Positions 42,139-51,347 of a stretch of DNA of 64,000 nucleotides are shown here, in pieces. Origin of the DNA: Hymenobacter sp. GOD-10R (lineage in GTDB: Bacteria > Bacteroidota > Bacteroidia > Cytophagales > Hymenobacteraceae). Below the pieces are notes generated by a model. That model made no database searches. It worked only from the letters and a program-made list of their open reading frames with translations, and had not been told where the DNA came from. Position 1 is the first letter of the stretch. Each line of letters begins with the position of its first letter. The stretch lies in NCBI RefSeq assembly GCF_035609205.1, contig NZ_CP141184.1, positions 124,001 to 188,000 of the forward strand, written 5' to 3'. The position numbers and the translations under genes are program-made.

Positions 42139-42891
42139 TTACAAGGCTTGTAAGCGCTGCACTAAATCATCTTGATATGGGCGGCTCACGGGCACTTCGT
42201 ACTGACCTAGCTTGAGCATGTTGTCTTCCATGGCCTCTACCCGGTGCAGGTTAACGATATACGACCGGTGCACGCGCACGAAATGGCGGAAAGGCAGCCG
42301 CTCTTCTATGCTCTTGAGCGTGCCGCCTACTACGTGCTTGTGCTTGTCCGTTACCAGGACCACGTAAGTGGATAAGGCCTCGATAAAGAGAACATCCTCA
42401 AAGTTGATGCGCAGCAGTTTGCCGTTAGTTTTCACAAACAAGTCGGTGCCAGTGGCTGAAATATCCGCGGGCGCTGTTGGGCTAGGTGGTGCTGGTTGTG
42501 CGGGTGCGGGTTGGTGTTGCTCCGTAACGCGCGCAATGGCTTGGCAAAACCGAGCATAACTCACCGGCTTTACCAGGTAATCGAGTACACGCAGCTCGAA
42601 AGCATCTACTGCAAAGCTGGCGTGCGTGGTTACTAAAATCACGGCGGGCTTTGGCTCAGGCAGCAGCTTTACTAATTCTAAGCCAGTGATATGTGGCATC
42701 TCAATATCAAGCAGCAGCACATCGACCAAGCCACCCGCGTGGAAATACGTCAGCGCTTCTACCGCATCTGGGAAGGAGGCAGCTAGGGTAAGCTGATCAT
42801 GGCGTTGCACGGCTCGCTCCAAAGTGAAGCGGTTGATTTCGTTGTCGTCGATAATGACGCAGGCGAGAGGAGCTGCTACGGGTGAGTTCAT
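42139..42891 (-). CDS. LytTR family response regulator
   Basis: A 250-residue DNA-binding response regulator. The receiver (about 8-125) has the acidic pair DDNE (15-18), the phospho-acceptor Asp62 in LLLDIEMPHITG and a Lys in VKPVSYARF. A Pro/Ala-rich linker joins a LytTR domain (about 150-245: LLRINFEDVLFIEALSTYVVLVT, FRHFVRVHRSYIVNLHRVEA). It converges with the hybrid kinase gene, 10 nt between the stops, so the two may work together though they are not co-transcribed. ATG 42891 is preferred over an upstream TTG. Confidence 0.93.
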   Translation of the reverse strand: MNSPVAAPLACVIIDDNEINRFTLERAVQRHDQLTLAASFPDAVEALTYFHAGGLVDVLLLDIEMPHITGLELVKLLPEPKPAVILVTTHASFAVDAFELRVLDYLVKPVSYARFCQAIARVTEQHQPAPAQPAPPSPTAPADISATGTDLFVKTNGKLLRINFEDVLFIEALSTYVVLVTDKHKHVVGGTLKSIEERLPFRHFVRVHRSYIVNLHRVEAMEDNMLKLGQYEVPVSRPYQDDLVQRLQAL

Positions 42892-43037
42892 GGCAGAGGG
42901 ATATGCTTGCGGATACGTCAATTCAATAGATTAACGATAGGTTTTGGTTGTCAGAAAGCTGAATAACTGCAAAGCAACCTCAAATTTAGTGCAAGCAGGC
43001 TGTAGCCAGTCGCAGAAGACAGAGGTATTCTACCCAC

Positions 43038-43075
43038 AAAAAAAGCCCATAGCGGTTGCTATGAGCTTTTTACTG
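43038..43075 (-). terminator. intrinsic terminator of nrdB
   Basis: The stem aaaagcccatagc (43041-43053)/gctatgagctttt (43058-43070) has one mismatch and loop ggtt. It is preceded by an A run (T run on the minus strand) and lies about 20 nt past the nrdB stop. Confidence 0.8.
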
Positions 43076-43091
43076 GTGCTATTGAATGCTA

Positions 43092-44054
43092 TTAAAAATC
43101 TTCGTCCAGCGAGAAAACGTTTTGGTCGCGGTCGGTCATTACGCCGGCTTTCTGGTACTCGGCCACGCGCTTCTCGAAGAAGTTGGTCTTGCCTTGCAGC
43201 GAAATCATTTCCATGAAATCGAAAGGATTCGTGGAGTTGTAAATTTTGGAATAGCCTAGGGCCACCAGCAGGCGGTCGGCCACAAATTCGATGTACTGCG
43301 ACATCGTGACGGCATTCATCCCGATCAAGTTAACGGGTAGCGCGTCAGTCACAAACTCCTGCTCAATCATCACCGCGTCGCGGATGATTTCCTGCACTCT
43401 AGCTTCTGGCAGTTTGTTGATTAGGTGGTCTTTGTAGAGCAAACAAGCGAAGTCGCAGTGCAAGCCTTCATCGCGGCTGATCAACTCGTTGGAGAAGGTC
43501 AGGCCCGGCATCAAACCCCGCTTCTTAAGCCAGAAGATCGAGCAGAAAGAGCCCGAAAAGAAGATGCCTTCTACGGCGGCAAAAGCAATCAGACGCTCGG
43601 TGAAATTATCAGAGTTGATCCATTTGATGGCCCACTCGCCCTTCTTCTTGACGCACGGCACGGTTTCGAGCGCGTTGAACAGCCGGTCTTTCTCCTGCGT
43701 GTTCTTGACGTAGGTATCAATCAGTAGCGAGTAGGTTTCGCTGTGAATGTTTTCCATCATCACCTGGAAACCATAGAAGCAACGTGCTTCCGCCGATTGC
43801 ACTTCCTGCATGAAGTTCACCGCTAGGTTCTCGTTCACAATACCATCGGAAGCGGCGAAGAAAGCTAGCACGTGGGAGATGAAGTGACGCTCTCCGTCAT
43901 TGAGCGAGTCCCAGTCTTTCTGGTCCTGGCCTAGGTCAATTTCTTCAGCTGTCCAGAATGAGGCCTCAGCCTGCTTATACATCTGCCACATATCGTTGTG
44001 CTGAATCGGGAATAGCACAAAACGGTTGGGATTCTCAGTCAGTAGGGGTTCCAT
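43092..44054 (-). CDS. nrdB: ribonucleoside-diphosphate reductase subunit beta (class I), NrdB
   Basis: A 320-residue ferritin-like protein, the radical-generating partner of NrdA. Metal-ligand regions are visible: [56 protein letters not shown] and [11 protein letters not shown]. It ends with [13 protein letters not shown], the conserved tail that docks on NrdA. ATG 44054 is chosen because the conserved N-terminal segment ([25 protein letters not shown]) starts just after it; the open frame upstream is unconserved. A DnaA-box cluster lies 180-300 bp upstream. nrdA is 5.5 kb away on the same strand. Confidence 0.96.
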   Translation of the reverse strand: MEPLLTENPNRFVLFPIQHNDMWQMYKQAEASFWTAEEIDLGQDQKDWDSLNDGERHFISHVLAFFAASDGIVNENLAVNFMQEVQSAEARCFYGFQVMMENIHSETYSLLIDTYVKNTQEKDRLFNALETVPCVKKKGEWAIKWINSDNFTERLIAFAAVEGIFFSGSFCSIFWLKKRGLMPGLTFSNELISRDEGLHCDFACLLYKDHLINKLPEARVQEIIRDAVMIEQEFVTDALPVNLIGMNAVTMSQYIEFVADRLLVALGYSKIYNSTNPFDFMEMISLQGKTNFFEKRVAEYQKAGVMTDRDQNVFSLDEDF

Positions 44055-44144
44055 AACAGGGAAGTTAGAGCGTAAATAACCTGAGCAATGGCGAAGGCCG
44101 GAGGCTTGCAAACCCGGGAAAAACAGAGATTGTTCAGGGCATTG

Positions 44145-44182
44145 CAAAAATAAATGCAGGTGCAAATCGGTCATCAAAGATA
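44145..44182 (-). promoter_or_regulatory. putative nrdB promoter elements
   Basis: On the minus strand, TATTTTTG (from CAAAAATA 44145-44152) matches TAnnTTTG, with TTTG (CAAA 44175-44178) 22 nt further upstream as the -33 box. A second TATCTTTG (44182-44175) overlaps the latter. Either could start nrdB transcription about 90-130 nt before the ATG. Confidence 0.5.
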
Positions 44183-44232
44183 ACCAAGTGCGTAGCTAGC
44201 GGACTCTTATTCGGCCAAAATTTCCGATTAAC

Positions 44233-44357
44233 TTTTCCACAGCCATAATGGCTGAACTCAACCAAATTGCAGAGAAGCAGCGCACTAAATGAGCGGTTGT
44301 GGCCTTTTCCACAAGAGTTATCCACATTTTAGGTGTGGACAATCGTGTTTATCCACA
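44233..44357. promoter_or_regulatory. DnaA-box cluster
   Basis: Four plus-strand nonamers fit the DnaA-box consensus TTWTNCACA: TTTTCCACA (44233-44241, 44305-44313) and TTATCCACA (44318-44326, 44349-44357). The inverted TTGTCCACA (44342-44334) is a near match. TTATCCACA is the high-affinity box. The cluster lies between nrdB (minus) and rplU (plus). It may control nrdB by DnaA, as known for nrdAB in Escherichia coli, or be part of a replication origin; the flanking 44390-44520 is AT-rich. The choice between these is open. Confidence 0.7.
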
Positions 44358-44484
44358 AATTTCGTATTCGCGTACCCGTTACGTGTTCCTTGAAATAAGT
44401 TGAAGATAGCTTGCGTGACTACAGAAAATAAATATGAGCAAGAAGCTATGTTGAGGCGAGTAAATGAAGATTAGTGAGTTAGAG

Positions 44485-44515
44485 TTGGAATTATGAATTC
44501 AAAGCCCTACTTTTG
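44485..44515 (+). promoter_or_regulatory. putative rplU-rpmA promoter
   Basis: TTG (44485-44487) and TACTTTTG (44508-44515) lie 20 nt apart and match the Bacteroidota -33/-7 consensus TTG-N(19-21)-TAnnTTTG. The -7 box ends 32 nt before the rplU ATG. Confidence 0.65.
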
Positions 44516-44547
44516 CCTTCCATTTTTCAGAAACCGCGAAGACGCTG

Positions 44548-44853
44548 ATGTACGCAATCGTCAATATAGCTGGCAAGCAGACGAAAGTCGAAGCCGATAA
44601 ATTTGTTTATACTCACAAGCTGGCAGGTAACGTCGGCGACTCGGTTGAGCTAGGCAACGCACTGCTGACCGACGACAATGGCACTGTCAACATCGGCGCT
44701 CCGGCGTTGGATGTAAAAGTGACCGGCACAATCCTGGCACACGTAAAATCTGACAAGGTTTTAGTGTTCAAGAAGAAGCGTCGTAAGGGGCACCGTAAGC
44801 TCAACGGCCACCGCCAGGACTACACCAAAGTAATGATCAACAGCATCGGCTAG
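44548..44853 (+). CDS. rplU: 50S ribosomal protein L21
   Basis: A 101-residue protein with the L21 pattern: MYAIVNIAGKQTKVEADKFVYTHKLAG at the N-terminus and VLVFKKKRRKGHRKLNGHRQDYTKVMINSI at the C-terminus. It binds 23S rRNA in the large subunit. It is followed by rpmA in the usual rplU-rpmA order, 100 nt apart. Confidence 0.97.
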   Translation: MYAIVNIAGKQTKVEADKFVYTHKLAGNVGDSVELGNALLTDDNGTVNIGAPALDVKVTGTILAHVKSDKVLVFKKKRRKGHRKLNGHRQDYTKVMINSIG

Positions 44854-44953
44854 TTTGGTAACATGTGCTTAGTACTTAGTGCATTGTCTTCGTAAGACGA
44901 TAGCGCTATGATAAGCTAGGCACCGAGTACTAAACACTAACAATTAAGATAAC

Positions 44954-45229
44954 ATGGCACACAAGAAAGGCGTCGGTTCTTCTAACAACGGCCGCGAATC
45001 GCATTCCAAGCGTCTCGGCGTGAAAATCTTCGGTGGTCAAAGCACCATCGCTGGCAACATCATCGTGCGTCAGCGCGGTACTAAGCACCACCCCGGTCAG
45101 AACGTAGGTATTGGCAAAGACCACACCTTGTTCGCGATGATTGATGGTACTGTACAGTTCCGCAAGGGCCGCAACGAGCGTTCGTTCGTGTCGGTAGTAC
45201 CAGCGAGCCAGACAGAAGTAACTGCTTAA
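44954..45229 (+). CDS. rpmA: 50S ribosomal protein L27
   Basis: A 91-residue protein starting [20 protein letters not shown], the flexible L27 N-terminus that reaches the peptidyl transferase centre, followed by [27 protein letters not shown] and [14 protein letters not shown]. It has no cleavable N-terminal extension, unlike Firmicutes L27. It ends before a strong terminator. Confidence 0.97.
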   Translation: MAHKKGVGSSNNGRESHSKRLGVKIFGGQSTIAGNIIVRQRGTKHHPGQNVGIGKDHTLFAMIDGTVQFRKGRNERSFVSVVPASQTEVTA

Positions 45230-45246
45230 GTTTTATACTTAAGTTA

Positions 45247-45289
45247 CGAGCAGGGACCAGTTGCAAAGCTGGTCCCTGCTCGCGTTTTT
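45247..45289 (+). terminator. intrinsic terminator of rplU-rpmA
   Basis: The stem cgagcagggaccag (45247-45260)/ctggtccctgctcg (45269-45282) is perfect with an 8-nt loop and is followed by CGTTTTT. Confidence 0.93.
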
Positions 45290-45309
45290 ATCAGTTTTGT
45301 GCAAAGCAC

Positions 45310-46110
45310 CTAGGTCAATTGGTAAAGCACCGGTTTGCTCGGGCTAGCATCCAGCACTAAGCTGGTCACCTGCAAGTTGAGTAGATAGAGGCCATCTGGC
45401 ACCTCATCAGGAACAAAGATGAGTTCCGTAATCGTCGCCTCGCGGCGCGTAGCCTGTGGATATTGCCAGAAAGCACGATGCGCGAGTAAAGCACCTCCAT
45501 CTTCCTCTCGGTCGACGCTAGGTAAGTCGAGAAGCAGATGCTGAATTTTTTGGTCAGCTAGATATTGTGCCAGGGCTGGCTCCAGATAAGTAGGATTAGT
45601 GCCGGAGTAATGACGTTTCTGCTTCGCTGCATCGTTTGGTAGCGTGCGAAGAATGAGTGCTTCTGGTACTAGCTCCGCATAGTTGATCAAGGAGTTGAGC
45701 GCATGCTGCACGTCTGCTAGCATCACCACCCAGTCGCCATTTGCCTGTTGCTGTGGCCCAACGGAAATTAACAGACCAACAAAAAGAAAGCGGCGGAGGC
45801 AGCGGTCTAGGGTGGCATCAGGCTCCGCGGAGATGTGACCGTAGCATTCAGTGTGAGTGCCGTTGCCGTGAGGTGTCACGTGCACACGCTTATAATTAGT
45901 GCTGCCACCTTCCGCTACGCTGCCCACAAAGCTACCCACCCGAATAACATCGAACTGCACAGGCTCTGCCCAAAAGCAGTTTACTTGCTCCTCACCTGGC
46001 GCTAATGGAAGCGAAATATCGATAGGCGCAGCTGGGTCGAAAGAGAAGATGCGACCAGCGTAAGGATAGGTGGCGAGCATGTGATAGAAGGAAGGTGAAG
46101 ATCTTGCCAC
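45310..46110 (-). CDS. cyclase family protein (kynurenine formamidase-like)
   Basis: A 266-residue protein of the cyclase/KynB superfamily. The metal site motif HGNGTHTECYGH corresponds to H-x-G-T-H-x-D-x-P-x-H, with Glu-Cys in the middle instead of Asp-x-Pro. DISLPLAPGEEQVNCFWAEP opens the domain, and LLLDLPSVDREEDGGALLAHRAFW holds the second His-containing motif. Relatives hydrolyse N-formylkynurenine or similar amides in the cytosol. Its start lies 3 nt after the stop of the alpha/beta hydrolase, so the two form an operon. ATG 46080 is a possible alternative start. Confidence 0.85.
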   Translation of the reverse strand: MARSSPSFYHMLATYPYAGRIFSFDPAAPIDISLPLAPGEEQVNCFWAEPVQFDVIRVGSFVGSVAEGGSTNYKRVHVTPHGNGTHTECYGHISAEPDATLDRCLRRFLFVGLLISVGPQQQANGDWVVMLADVQHALNSLINYAELVPEALILRTLPNDAAKQKRHYSGTNPTYLEPALAQYLADQKIQHLLLDLPSVDREEDGGALLAHRAFWQYPQATRREATITELIFVPDEVPDGLYLLNLQVTSLVLDASPSKPVLYQLT

Positions 46111-46113
46111 TTG

Positions 46114-46797
46114 CTAGTCCCAAGCTACAACAGGAGCAGCTTGGGGATTAGCAGCTAGGTTGTTGAGGATCTGAGCAATTTCAGCGGCGTGGCTCAGTAC
46201 CATGAAGTGGCTGCCACCTTGAATAAGGTAGTCGACCGGAGCAGGGCCCGGCGGAAACACCGGATCGGCTGTACCTAGGATCTGCAGGCAGCGGCCCATG
46301 CCGGTACTGTCCCAGTGCAGCAGTCGGTGAATGGCCCATCGGGTATAGGTGGGCTCCATATCACGAAGAATCTCTTTAAAGAGCTTATACTCCTCGCCGT
46401 TTTTGATGCCGAAATACCATTGCCCTGCGCGTGGGAAAAGCTTTAGAAGCTGTGGCGGAACAAGCTTGTAGATTCCCGTAGCGCGAATCAGCCGTAACAA
46501 AGGCGGCAAAGATTCAGCATCCGGAATACTAGAGATGAGTACGGCGCGCGCCTGTGGCCGGATGCGGCAAATTTCCAGCGCCATCGTTCCGCCAAACGAA
46601 ACGCCTGCTACCCAACAAACCCGATCGGCAGGAATGGCTTGCGCCAAGCGTTGCGCGTAGTGGTTGATCTGTTCATTCGGATAAGGCGTGAGCCATTGCA
46701 TCACTACTACAGTACCCTGCAGAAGCGGCTGTAAGTTGCGAAAGATGCGCTCATCGGCAGCTAGGCCAGGAATGAGGTAGAAAGCAGGAGCTGGCAC
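46114..46797 (-). CDS. alpha/beta hydrolase
   Basis: A 227-residue alpha/beta hydrolase. The nucleophile elbow is GVSFGG (G-x-S-x-G) followed by TMALEICR, an oxyanion-type IPGLAADERIF is near the N-terminus, and IQGGSHFMVLSHAAEIAQIL supplies the catalytic His. The Asp is probably in GTADPVFPPG. Substrate unknown. It is cytosolic and starts 17 nt downstream of the acidic hypothetical protein gene. Confidence 0.85.
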   Translation of the reverse strand: MPAPAFYLIPGLAADERIFRNLQPLLQGTVVVMQWLTPYPNEQINHYAQRLAQAIPADRVCWVAGVSFGGTMALEICRIRPQARAVLISSIPDAESLPPLLRLIRATGIYKLVPPQLLKLFPRAGQWYFGIKNGEEYKLFKEILRDMEPTYTRWAIHRLLHWDSTGMGRCLQILGTADPVFPPGPAPVDYLIQGGSHFMVLSHAAEIAQILNNLAANPQAAPVVAWD

Positions 46798-46814
46798 AGG
46801 AACACGCGAAAGGG

Positions 46815-47240
46815 TTATGGTTCGATGCGCAAGAACACGCCCTCCAAGTAGAAGATATTGTGAGGCATGGGTTCTTCCTCGGCCTCTTCTCCTTCCTCAG
46901 TGGCCGGATACGTGCAAGCTAGCTTCAGGGCCACTCCTGGCAGCGGTACGGGCGGTTCCTCCTCGGTAGCGTATTCGAGCAGGCAAGGCCACTCCGTGAC
47001 AGTTGCAAGGGCGTCGGCTACGTCTTCCTGCAAGCTCTCGGCCCGCTCGCCGGCAAGGCGTAATAGCAAATCGAGTGCGGAAAACTGGAGACCTAGGTGA
47101 AAGAAGTACAGCTCCCCGTCGAAAATAGTGGTGGCCCACAACGTGACATCGTCGGTGTTGTCGAACACAACAGCGGTAATTTGAACCTGTTCGACAAAGA
47201 AATCGGTATCATCAGCGAGGGCGTCAATCAAGCGTTTCAT
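46815..47240 (-). CDS. acidic hypothetical protein (141 aa)
   Basis: A 141-residue soluble protein, strongly acidic, with EEGEEAEEEP (about 116-125) and alternating hydrophobic strands in the first half (VQITAVVFDNTDDVTLWATTIF). No family is recognised. It is the first gene of a compact three-gene unit with the hydrolase and cyclase (gaps of 17 and 3 nt), so a shared pathway is possible. Confidence 0.6.
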   Translation of the reverse strand: MKRLIDALADDTDFFVEQVQITAVVFDNTDDVTLWATTIFDGELYFFHLGLQFSALDLLLRLAGERAESLQEDVADALATVTEWPCLLEYATEEEPPVPLPGVALKLACTYPATEEGEEAEEEPMPHNIFYLEGVFLRIEP

Positions 47241-47360
47241 AGATACAGATTTACGCTGATTTTCTTGATTTCGCTGTGGTTAATGATCAGTAATATATAA
47301 GGTGCAGAATGCTAGGAATCTATAGCGAAGAAAGATGCGCAAAAAGAATTTTAGGTACTG

Positions 47361-48506
47361 CTACTCAGCCTCTGCCGATTGAAACAGCTCCAGCGTTATC
47401 TGATCGGCTAGCAGCTTGCCAGTATCGGTGAGCACAAGCACTTCTTGGCGCAACGTGGCCCATCCGTTCTGTGCTAGGTGCTGCAAGTAGTCGGAATGTT
47501 GCGCGGCTAGGTCTAGACCTAGGGTATCGCGCAAGTAAGCTAGGTCGCAGCCGCGCGCGGTACGTAAGCTGGTCATGAGGTACTCGTTGGCCCGGTCGGT
47601 GGGCGAGAGAACTTCGTACGTCGCCGGAACCTCGTGGCGCTCGAGCACTGCCGTCACGTACTGCGTATTGTTCGCTACAGCGTACTGACGGCTTATTCCA
47701 TCGAAGGAATGGGCGCTCGGGCCGAGCCCTAGGTAAGGCACGCCCCGCCAGTAGTTGGAGTTGTGGCGCGATTCGCGACCCGGCTGGCAGAAGTTTGAAA
47801 TCTCGTACTGTTCATAGCCATGAGCATGCATCTGCGCCAACAGTAACTCAAATTGCTGGGCTACAAAATCGTCGGGAGGCGCTACGAAGGTGCCCTTACG
47901 TAGGCGCCGGCCAAATACTGTATCGGGCTCAATGGTAAGTGCGTAGCAGGAAAGATGCGGCACTCCTAGAGCAAACACCTGCTGCATATCCTGCTCCCAA
48001 ATACGGTGGTCGGATGCGGGCACACCATAAATTAAGTCGACCGAAATATTCTCGAAGCCAGCATCCTGGGCTGCGCGCACGCCGCTGAGTGACTCTATGG
48101 CGGAGTGGGCGCGGTTCATCAAGCGCAGATGCGGCTCGTGAAAGCTTTGCAGCCCGATACTGAGGCGGTTGATGGGTGAAGCACATAGCTCGCGCAGCTT
48201 CGCGGCCGTGAGATCATCTGGGTTGGCTTCCAGCGTAATCTCAGCCTGAGGCGATACCCCAAAATGCTTGTGTATTGCCTCAAAAATGGTATTAAGCTCC
48301 GCTCCTGTGAGTAGGGAAGGGGTGCCTCCTCCGAAATAGATCGTGTCGAGGGTAGGCGCCGGGCCTAGGTAGTCACGCCGCAGCGCTAGCTCCTGCACGA
48401 GGGCATCGACCAAGCGACTTTTAAGCGCCATCGAGGTGCTAAAGTGGAAGTCGCAATAGTGACAAGCTTGTTTGCAGAAGGGAATGTGGAGGTAAAGACC
48501 GGGCAC
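47361..48506 (-). CDS. hemW: radical SAM family heme chaperone HemW
   Basis: A 381-residue radical SAM protein. It begins GLYLHIPFCKQACHYCDF with the cluster ligands Cys11, Cys15 and Cys18 in CxxxCxxC form, followed by IYFGGGTPSLL, the Gly-rich SAM motif, and GLQSFHEPHLRLMNRAHS. The C-terminal HemN-C-type domain (about 300-375) is complete. HemW binds heme and delivers it to respiratory proteins; it is not an active coproporphyrinogen oxidase. It appears to be a single gene. Confidence 0.93.
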   Translation of the reverse strand: MPGLYLHIPFCKQACHYCDFHFSTSMALKSRLVDALVQELALRRDYLGPAPTLDTIYFGGGTPSLLTGAELNTIFEAIHKHFGVSPQAEITLEANPDDLTAAKLRELCASPINRLSIGLQSFHEPHLRLMNRAHSAIESLSGVRAAQDAGFENISVDLIYGVPASDHRIWEQDMQQVFALGVPHLSCYALTIEPDTVFGRRLRKGTFVAPPDDFVAQQFELLLAQMHAHGYEQYEISNFCQPGRESRHNSNYWRGVPYLGLGPSAHSFDGISRQYAVANNTQYVTAVLERHEVPATYEVLSPTDRANEYLMTSLRTARGCDLAYLRDTLGLDLAAQHSDYLQHLAQNGWATLRQEVLVLTDTGKLLADQITLELFQSAEAE

Positions 48507-48677
48507 GGAGGAAATAGGTAGAAGAATGGCTAGGCTGGTAACAAGCAGCGACTAGCAATAAGTTTACAGGCGTTAGCTAGTCCGAACAAAGTAGATGGTG
48601 TAAGCGACACGCCTTATGTTCCGTAGCTTAGCTATCAATTTAAAATGAAGTGCGTTGTGTCAACGTTCTTACCACAA

Positions 48678-50552
48678 ATGTACGTCCGCGTCCTCGTTGT
48701 ATGTCTGCTTATGTGGTGCCTAGGTGGTGAGGTACCAGGCGCCTGGGCACAGATCACCCCGCCGGCTGCTTCGCCTTCTCCTAGTCAGGTGACTACAGCT
48801 GGCATGCCCGCACCAACGCCCGCCGCTCGCGACACCACGCGGCGAACTGTGCGCCAGCCAGTTCACCCGAAGGTGCTGCGCTTGCGAACGGAGGCGGGTG
48901 ACCGAGCCGTCTTGCGCCGTTACCGCTACCGCACCACGCTACCTGATTCAGTATCGGCTCTGCACGAAGTGCGTGACCTGATTCTGGCTTTGCAAGCTGA
49001 TGCGTACTTGACTGCCTCGGCCGATATCATGCGCTGGGGCCGCGATACACTGGCCGTGCAGCTATATATCGGTGAGAAGTTTCGGTGGGCACGGCTCCGC
49101 AATGGCAACCTAGGTGACGGCCTCATGACGCGGGCAGGCTACCGAGAAAAATTCTTCCGCAACCAGCCGTTCTTGCCTACGGAATGGACTCGCTTGCAGC
49201 AGCGCATTATTGGGGAGGCAGAAACCCAGGGCTACCCATTCGCCGCGGTGCGGCTCGACTCAGTCGAGTTGCGCGGGGCCGATATCGAAGCTAGGATCGT
49301 GCTCGACCGCGGCCCGGTTATTCTATTTGACTCCATTCAGATTGTGGGAAGCTCCAAAACCAAGAAGCGCTTCCTAACTAAGTACCTCCAGATCTTTCCC
49401 AATCAACCCTACAACCAGCAGCGCGTCGATGCAGCGGCGCAGTTGCTACGCCAGCTGCCGTATGTGCAGGTAAAAGGCAATCCGGAGGTGCGGTTTGCGC
49501 AAGGAAAAGCACGCGTGTACCTGCTGATTGACGAACGTAACGCAAACCAGTTTGATGCCATTGTGGGGGTGGTTCCCAACTCGAATACGTCGGTTGGGCA
49601 GCGTAAGCTACAGCTCACGGGCGACGTGACCATCAACCTGCGTAACCTGCGCGGTGGAGGAAAGCAGGTAGGCTTGCAATGGCGAAAAGTGGATATTGCT
49701 ACGCAGTCATTAGATGCGCATTACCTACATCCCAATTTCTTCGGTACGCCGTTGGAGCTAGGAGCTAGCTTCAACCTGTATAAACAAGCCAATGCTTTCC
49801 TGACTATTCGCCCGAGGGTGCAGATAACCTATCCAACGGCGCGCGCTGGCCGCCTAACCTTTTTCACGGAGCGCCGCAGCTCCCGTTTGCTCTCGGACTC
49901 GGCCTCATTGGCCAGATTAACAGCTCTGCCCGATACTATTGATTCGCAGTACAACGCATACGGAGTGAGCTATGAATGGAACACGCTTGACGACCTTTAT
50001 TTCCCGCGCCGGGGACTGCTGATCTTTCTGCAGAGCGCAATCGGGACCAAACAGCTAAGTCGGAACGCCGGAATCAATGAATCGTTTTATGATGGAGTTG
50101 TCCTGCGTTCTAATCAAGTAGCGCTTAGTGGCCGTGTCGAGCAATACATACGGATAGGAGGCAACGGCGTGCTGATGGCTCGGGTGCGCGGGGAGTCGTT
50201 GCTAAACCAGCGTCTGTTTCTGAACGATATGTTCCGGATTGGGGGGCTTGCCACACTGCGTGGCTTTAGCGAAAACTACTTCTACACGAATAGCTATGCC
50301 GTAGGAACGGCCGAGTTCAGGCAGTTTACCGGCACCGACGCCTACGTGTTCCTTTTCGTCGATCAAGCCTACTTGCGCCGCGACCTAGGTACTAATAAGT
50401 TCTGGGATGCTCCTACGGGAGTGGGTGCCGGTCTTAGTTTCAGAACTGGTGCTGGTGTCTTTCAATTCGTGTACTCCATGGGACAGGCCAAGGGGCAGCG
50501 TCTCGCTCCCAACGCATCAAAGATTCACTTCGGCATTACTAGCCGTTTTTGA
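48678..50552 (+). CDS. BamA/TamA family outer membrane protein
   Basis: A 624-residue outer-membrane protein. After a signal peptide (1-26) and a Pro/Thr-rich linker, POTRA-type domains are visible (for example ILFDSIQIVGSSKTKKRFLTKYLQIFPNQPYNQQRVDAAAQLL, about 210-250), then a beta-barrel (about 300-624) with amphipathic strands and the terminal Phe typical of barrel proteins (IHFGITSRF). This matches the Omp85 superfamily, smaller than BamA and closer to TamA or a Bacteroidota-specific branch. It may help assemble or move outer-membrane proteins or lipids. ATG 48678 is chosen at the signal. Confidence 0.85.
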   Translation: MYVRVLVVCLLMWCLGGEVPGAWAQITPPAASPSPSQVTTAGMPAPTPAARDTTRRTVRQPVHPKVLRLRTEAGDRAVLRRYRYRTTLPDSVSALHEVRDLILALQADAYLTASADIMRWGRDTLAVQLYIGEKFRWARLRNGNLGDGLMTRAGYREKFFRNQPFLPTEWTRLQQRIIGEAETQGYPFAAVRLDSVELRGADIEARIVLDRGPVILFDSIQIVGSSKTKKRFLTKYLQIFPNQPYNQQRVDAAAQLLRQLPYVQVKGNPEVRFAQGKARVYLLIDERNANQFDAIVGVVPNSNTSVGQRKLQLTGDVTINLRNLRGGGKQVGLQWRKVDIATQSLDAHYLHPNFFGTPLELGASFNLYKQANAFLTIRPRVQITYPTARAGRLTFFTERRSSRLLSDSASLARLTALPDTIDSQYNAYGVSYEWNTLDDLYFPRRGLLIFLQSAIGTKQLSRNAGINESFYDGVVLRSNQVALSGRVEQYIRIGGNGVLMARVRGESLLNQRLFLNDMFRIGGLATLRGFSENYFYTNSYAVGTAEFRQFTGTDAYVFLFVDQAYLRRDLGTNKFWDAPTGVGAGLSFRTGAGVFQFVYSMGQAKGQRLAPNASKIHFGITSRF

Positions 50553-50656
50553 CGAAGTCTTAACTATTGAAGGAAATATTCTCTTTGATAATCAAGGTGT
50601 AAGCTTGGGTTAGCATGTTTTTGCGCCCGTAGATGCTTTAAATTAAATTCTATTCG

Positions 50657-50664
50657 TACATTTG
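50657..50664 (+). promoter_or_regulatory. -7 promoter element of the initiator tRNA
   Basis: TACATTTG fits TAnnTTTG exactly and lies 13 nt before the first base of the tRNA. No TTG at the usual -33 spacing is seen, which is common for strong tRNA promoters with AT-rich upstream DNA. Confidence 0.55.
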
Positions 50665-50677
50665 CAGAACCAAACAG

Positions 50678-50750
<73 letters not shown>

Positions 50751-50757
50751 CCTACAC

Positions 50758-50790
50758 AGACCGGTTGCCTACCTAGGCAACCGGTCTTTT
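50758..50790 (+). terminator. intrinsic terminator after tRNA-fMet
   Basis: The arms agaccggttgcct (50758-50770) and aggcaaccggtct (50775-50787) are perfect and followed by TTTT. The palindromic core contains CCTAGG. Confidence 0.92.
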
Positions 50791-51347
50791 GCTTTTAGCC
50801 ACATTGGCAACGTGCATTACGTCTGTTGCTCTGCACTTCCTCATACCTCTCCTTTCACTAGCCGCAGGTCCTTGCCTTTGCCGGTCAGGCGTAATGCGTA
50901 GCGCGCACTCATTGATCAAGCCTTTTAAGAGCAGAGTAGAAATTCTATTGAATATTTTGCAGTAATCCGCCCTACTTATCGAGGCTATTAATAGAATTTA
51001 GTCTCCGCAAACGTTTCCGCAATCCTTTTTTAATTAAAAAAAGGAAATTACTATACTGAACTGCAAATTTTAGGAAAATAAACAGGCTGTGAAATATTTA
51101 TATTATTGATAATCAAGATACTGCGCTTAGTATAAAAAACTATTATTTTATTATTGCAACATAACGAAGCACTTTAAACGTATAACTAAGCTGAGTTACG
51201 ATTTAACTTTACAAAAAAATAATCATAATTCATATTGATTAAAACACAAACACGTCTAACTTAGGACTGTGATTACTACCGCTCTTTTTCTCTCTACTTC
51301 CATACCCACCTGGATAGTTGCTAGCTGATTACAAACTCTCTGGCTCT
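50791..51347. other. AT-rich intergenic region upstream of the EPS cluster
   Basis: About 555 bp, strongly AT-rich from 50930 onward. No coding frame or hairpin with a T run is visible. As it directly precedes the first gene of a large polysaccharide cluster, it should carry its promoter and possible control sites, but no specific motif is convincing. Confidence 0.4.

Noticed and set aside
51000..51300. AT-rich tract before the EPS cluster as a replication origin
   Set aside because: No DnaA boxes were seen there; the only cluster is at 44233-44357.
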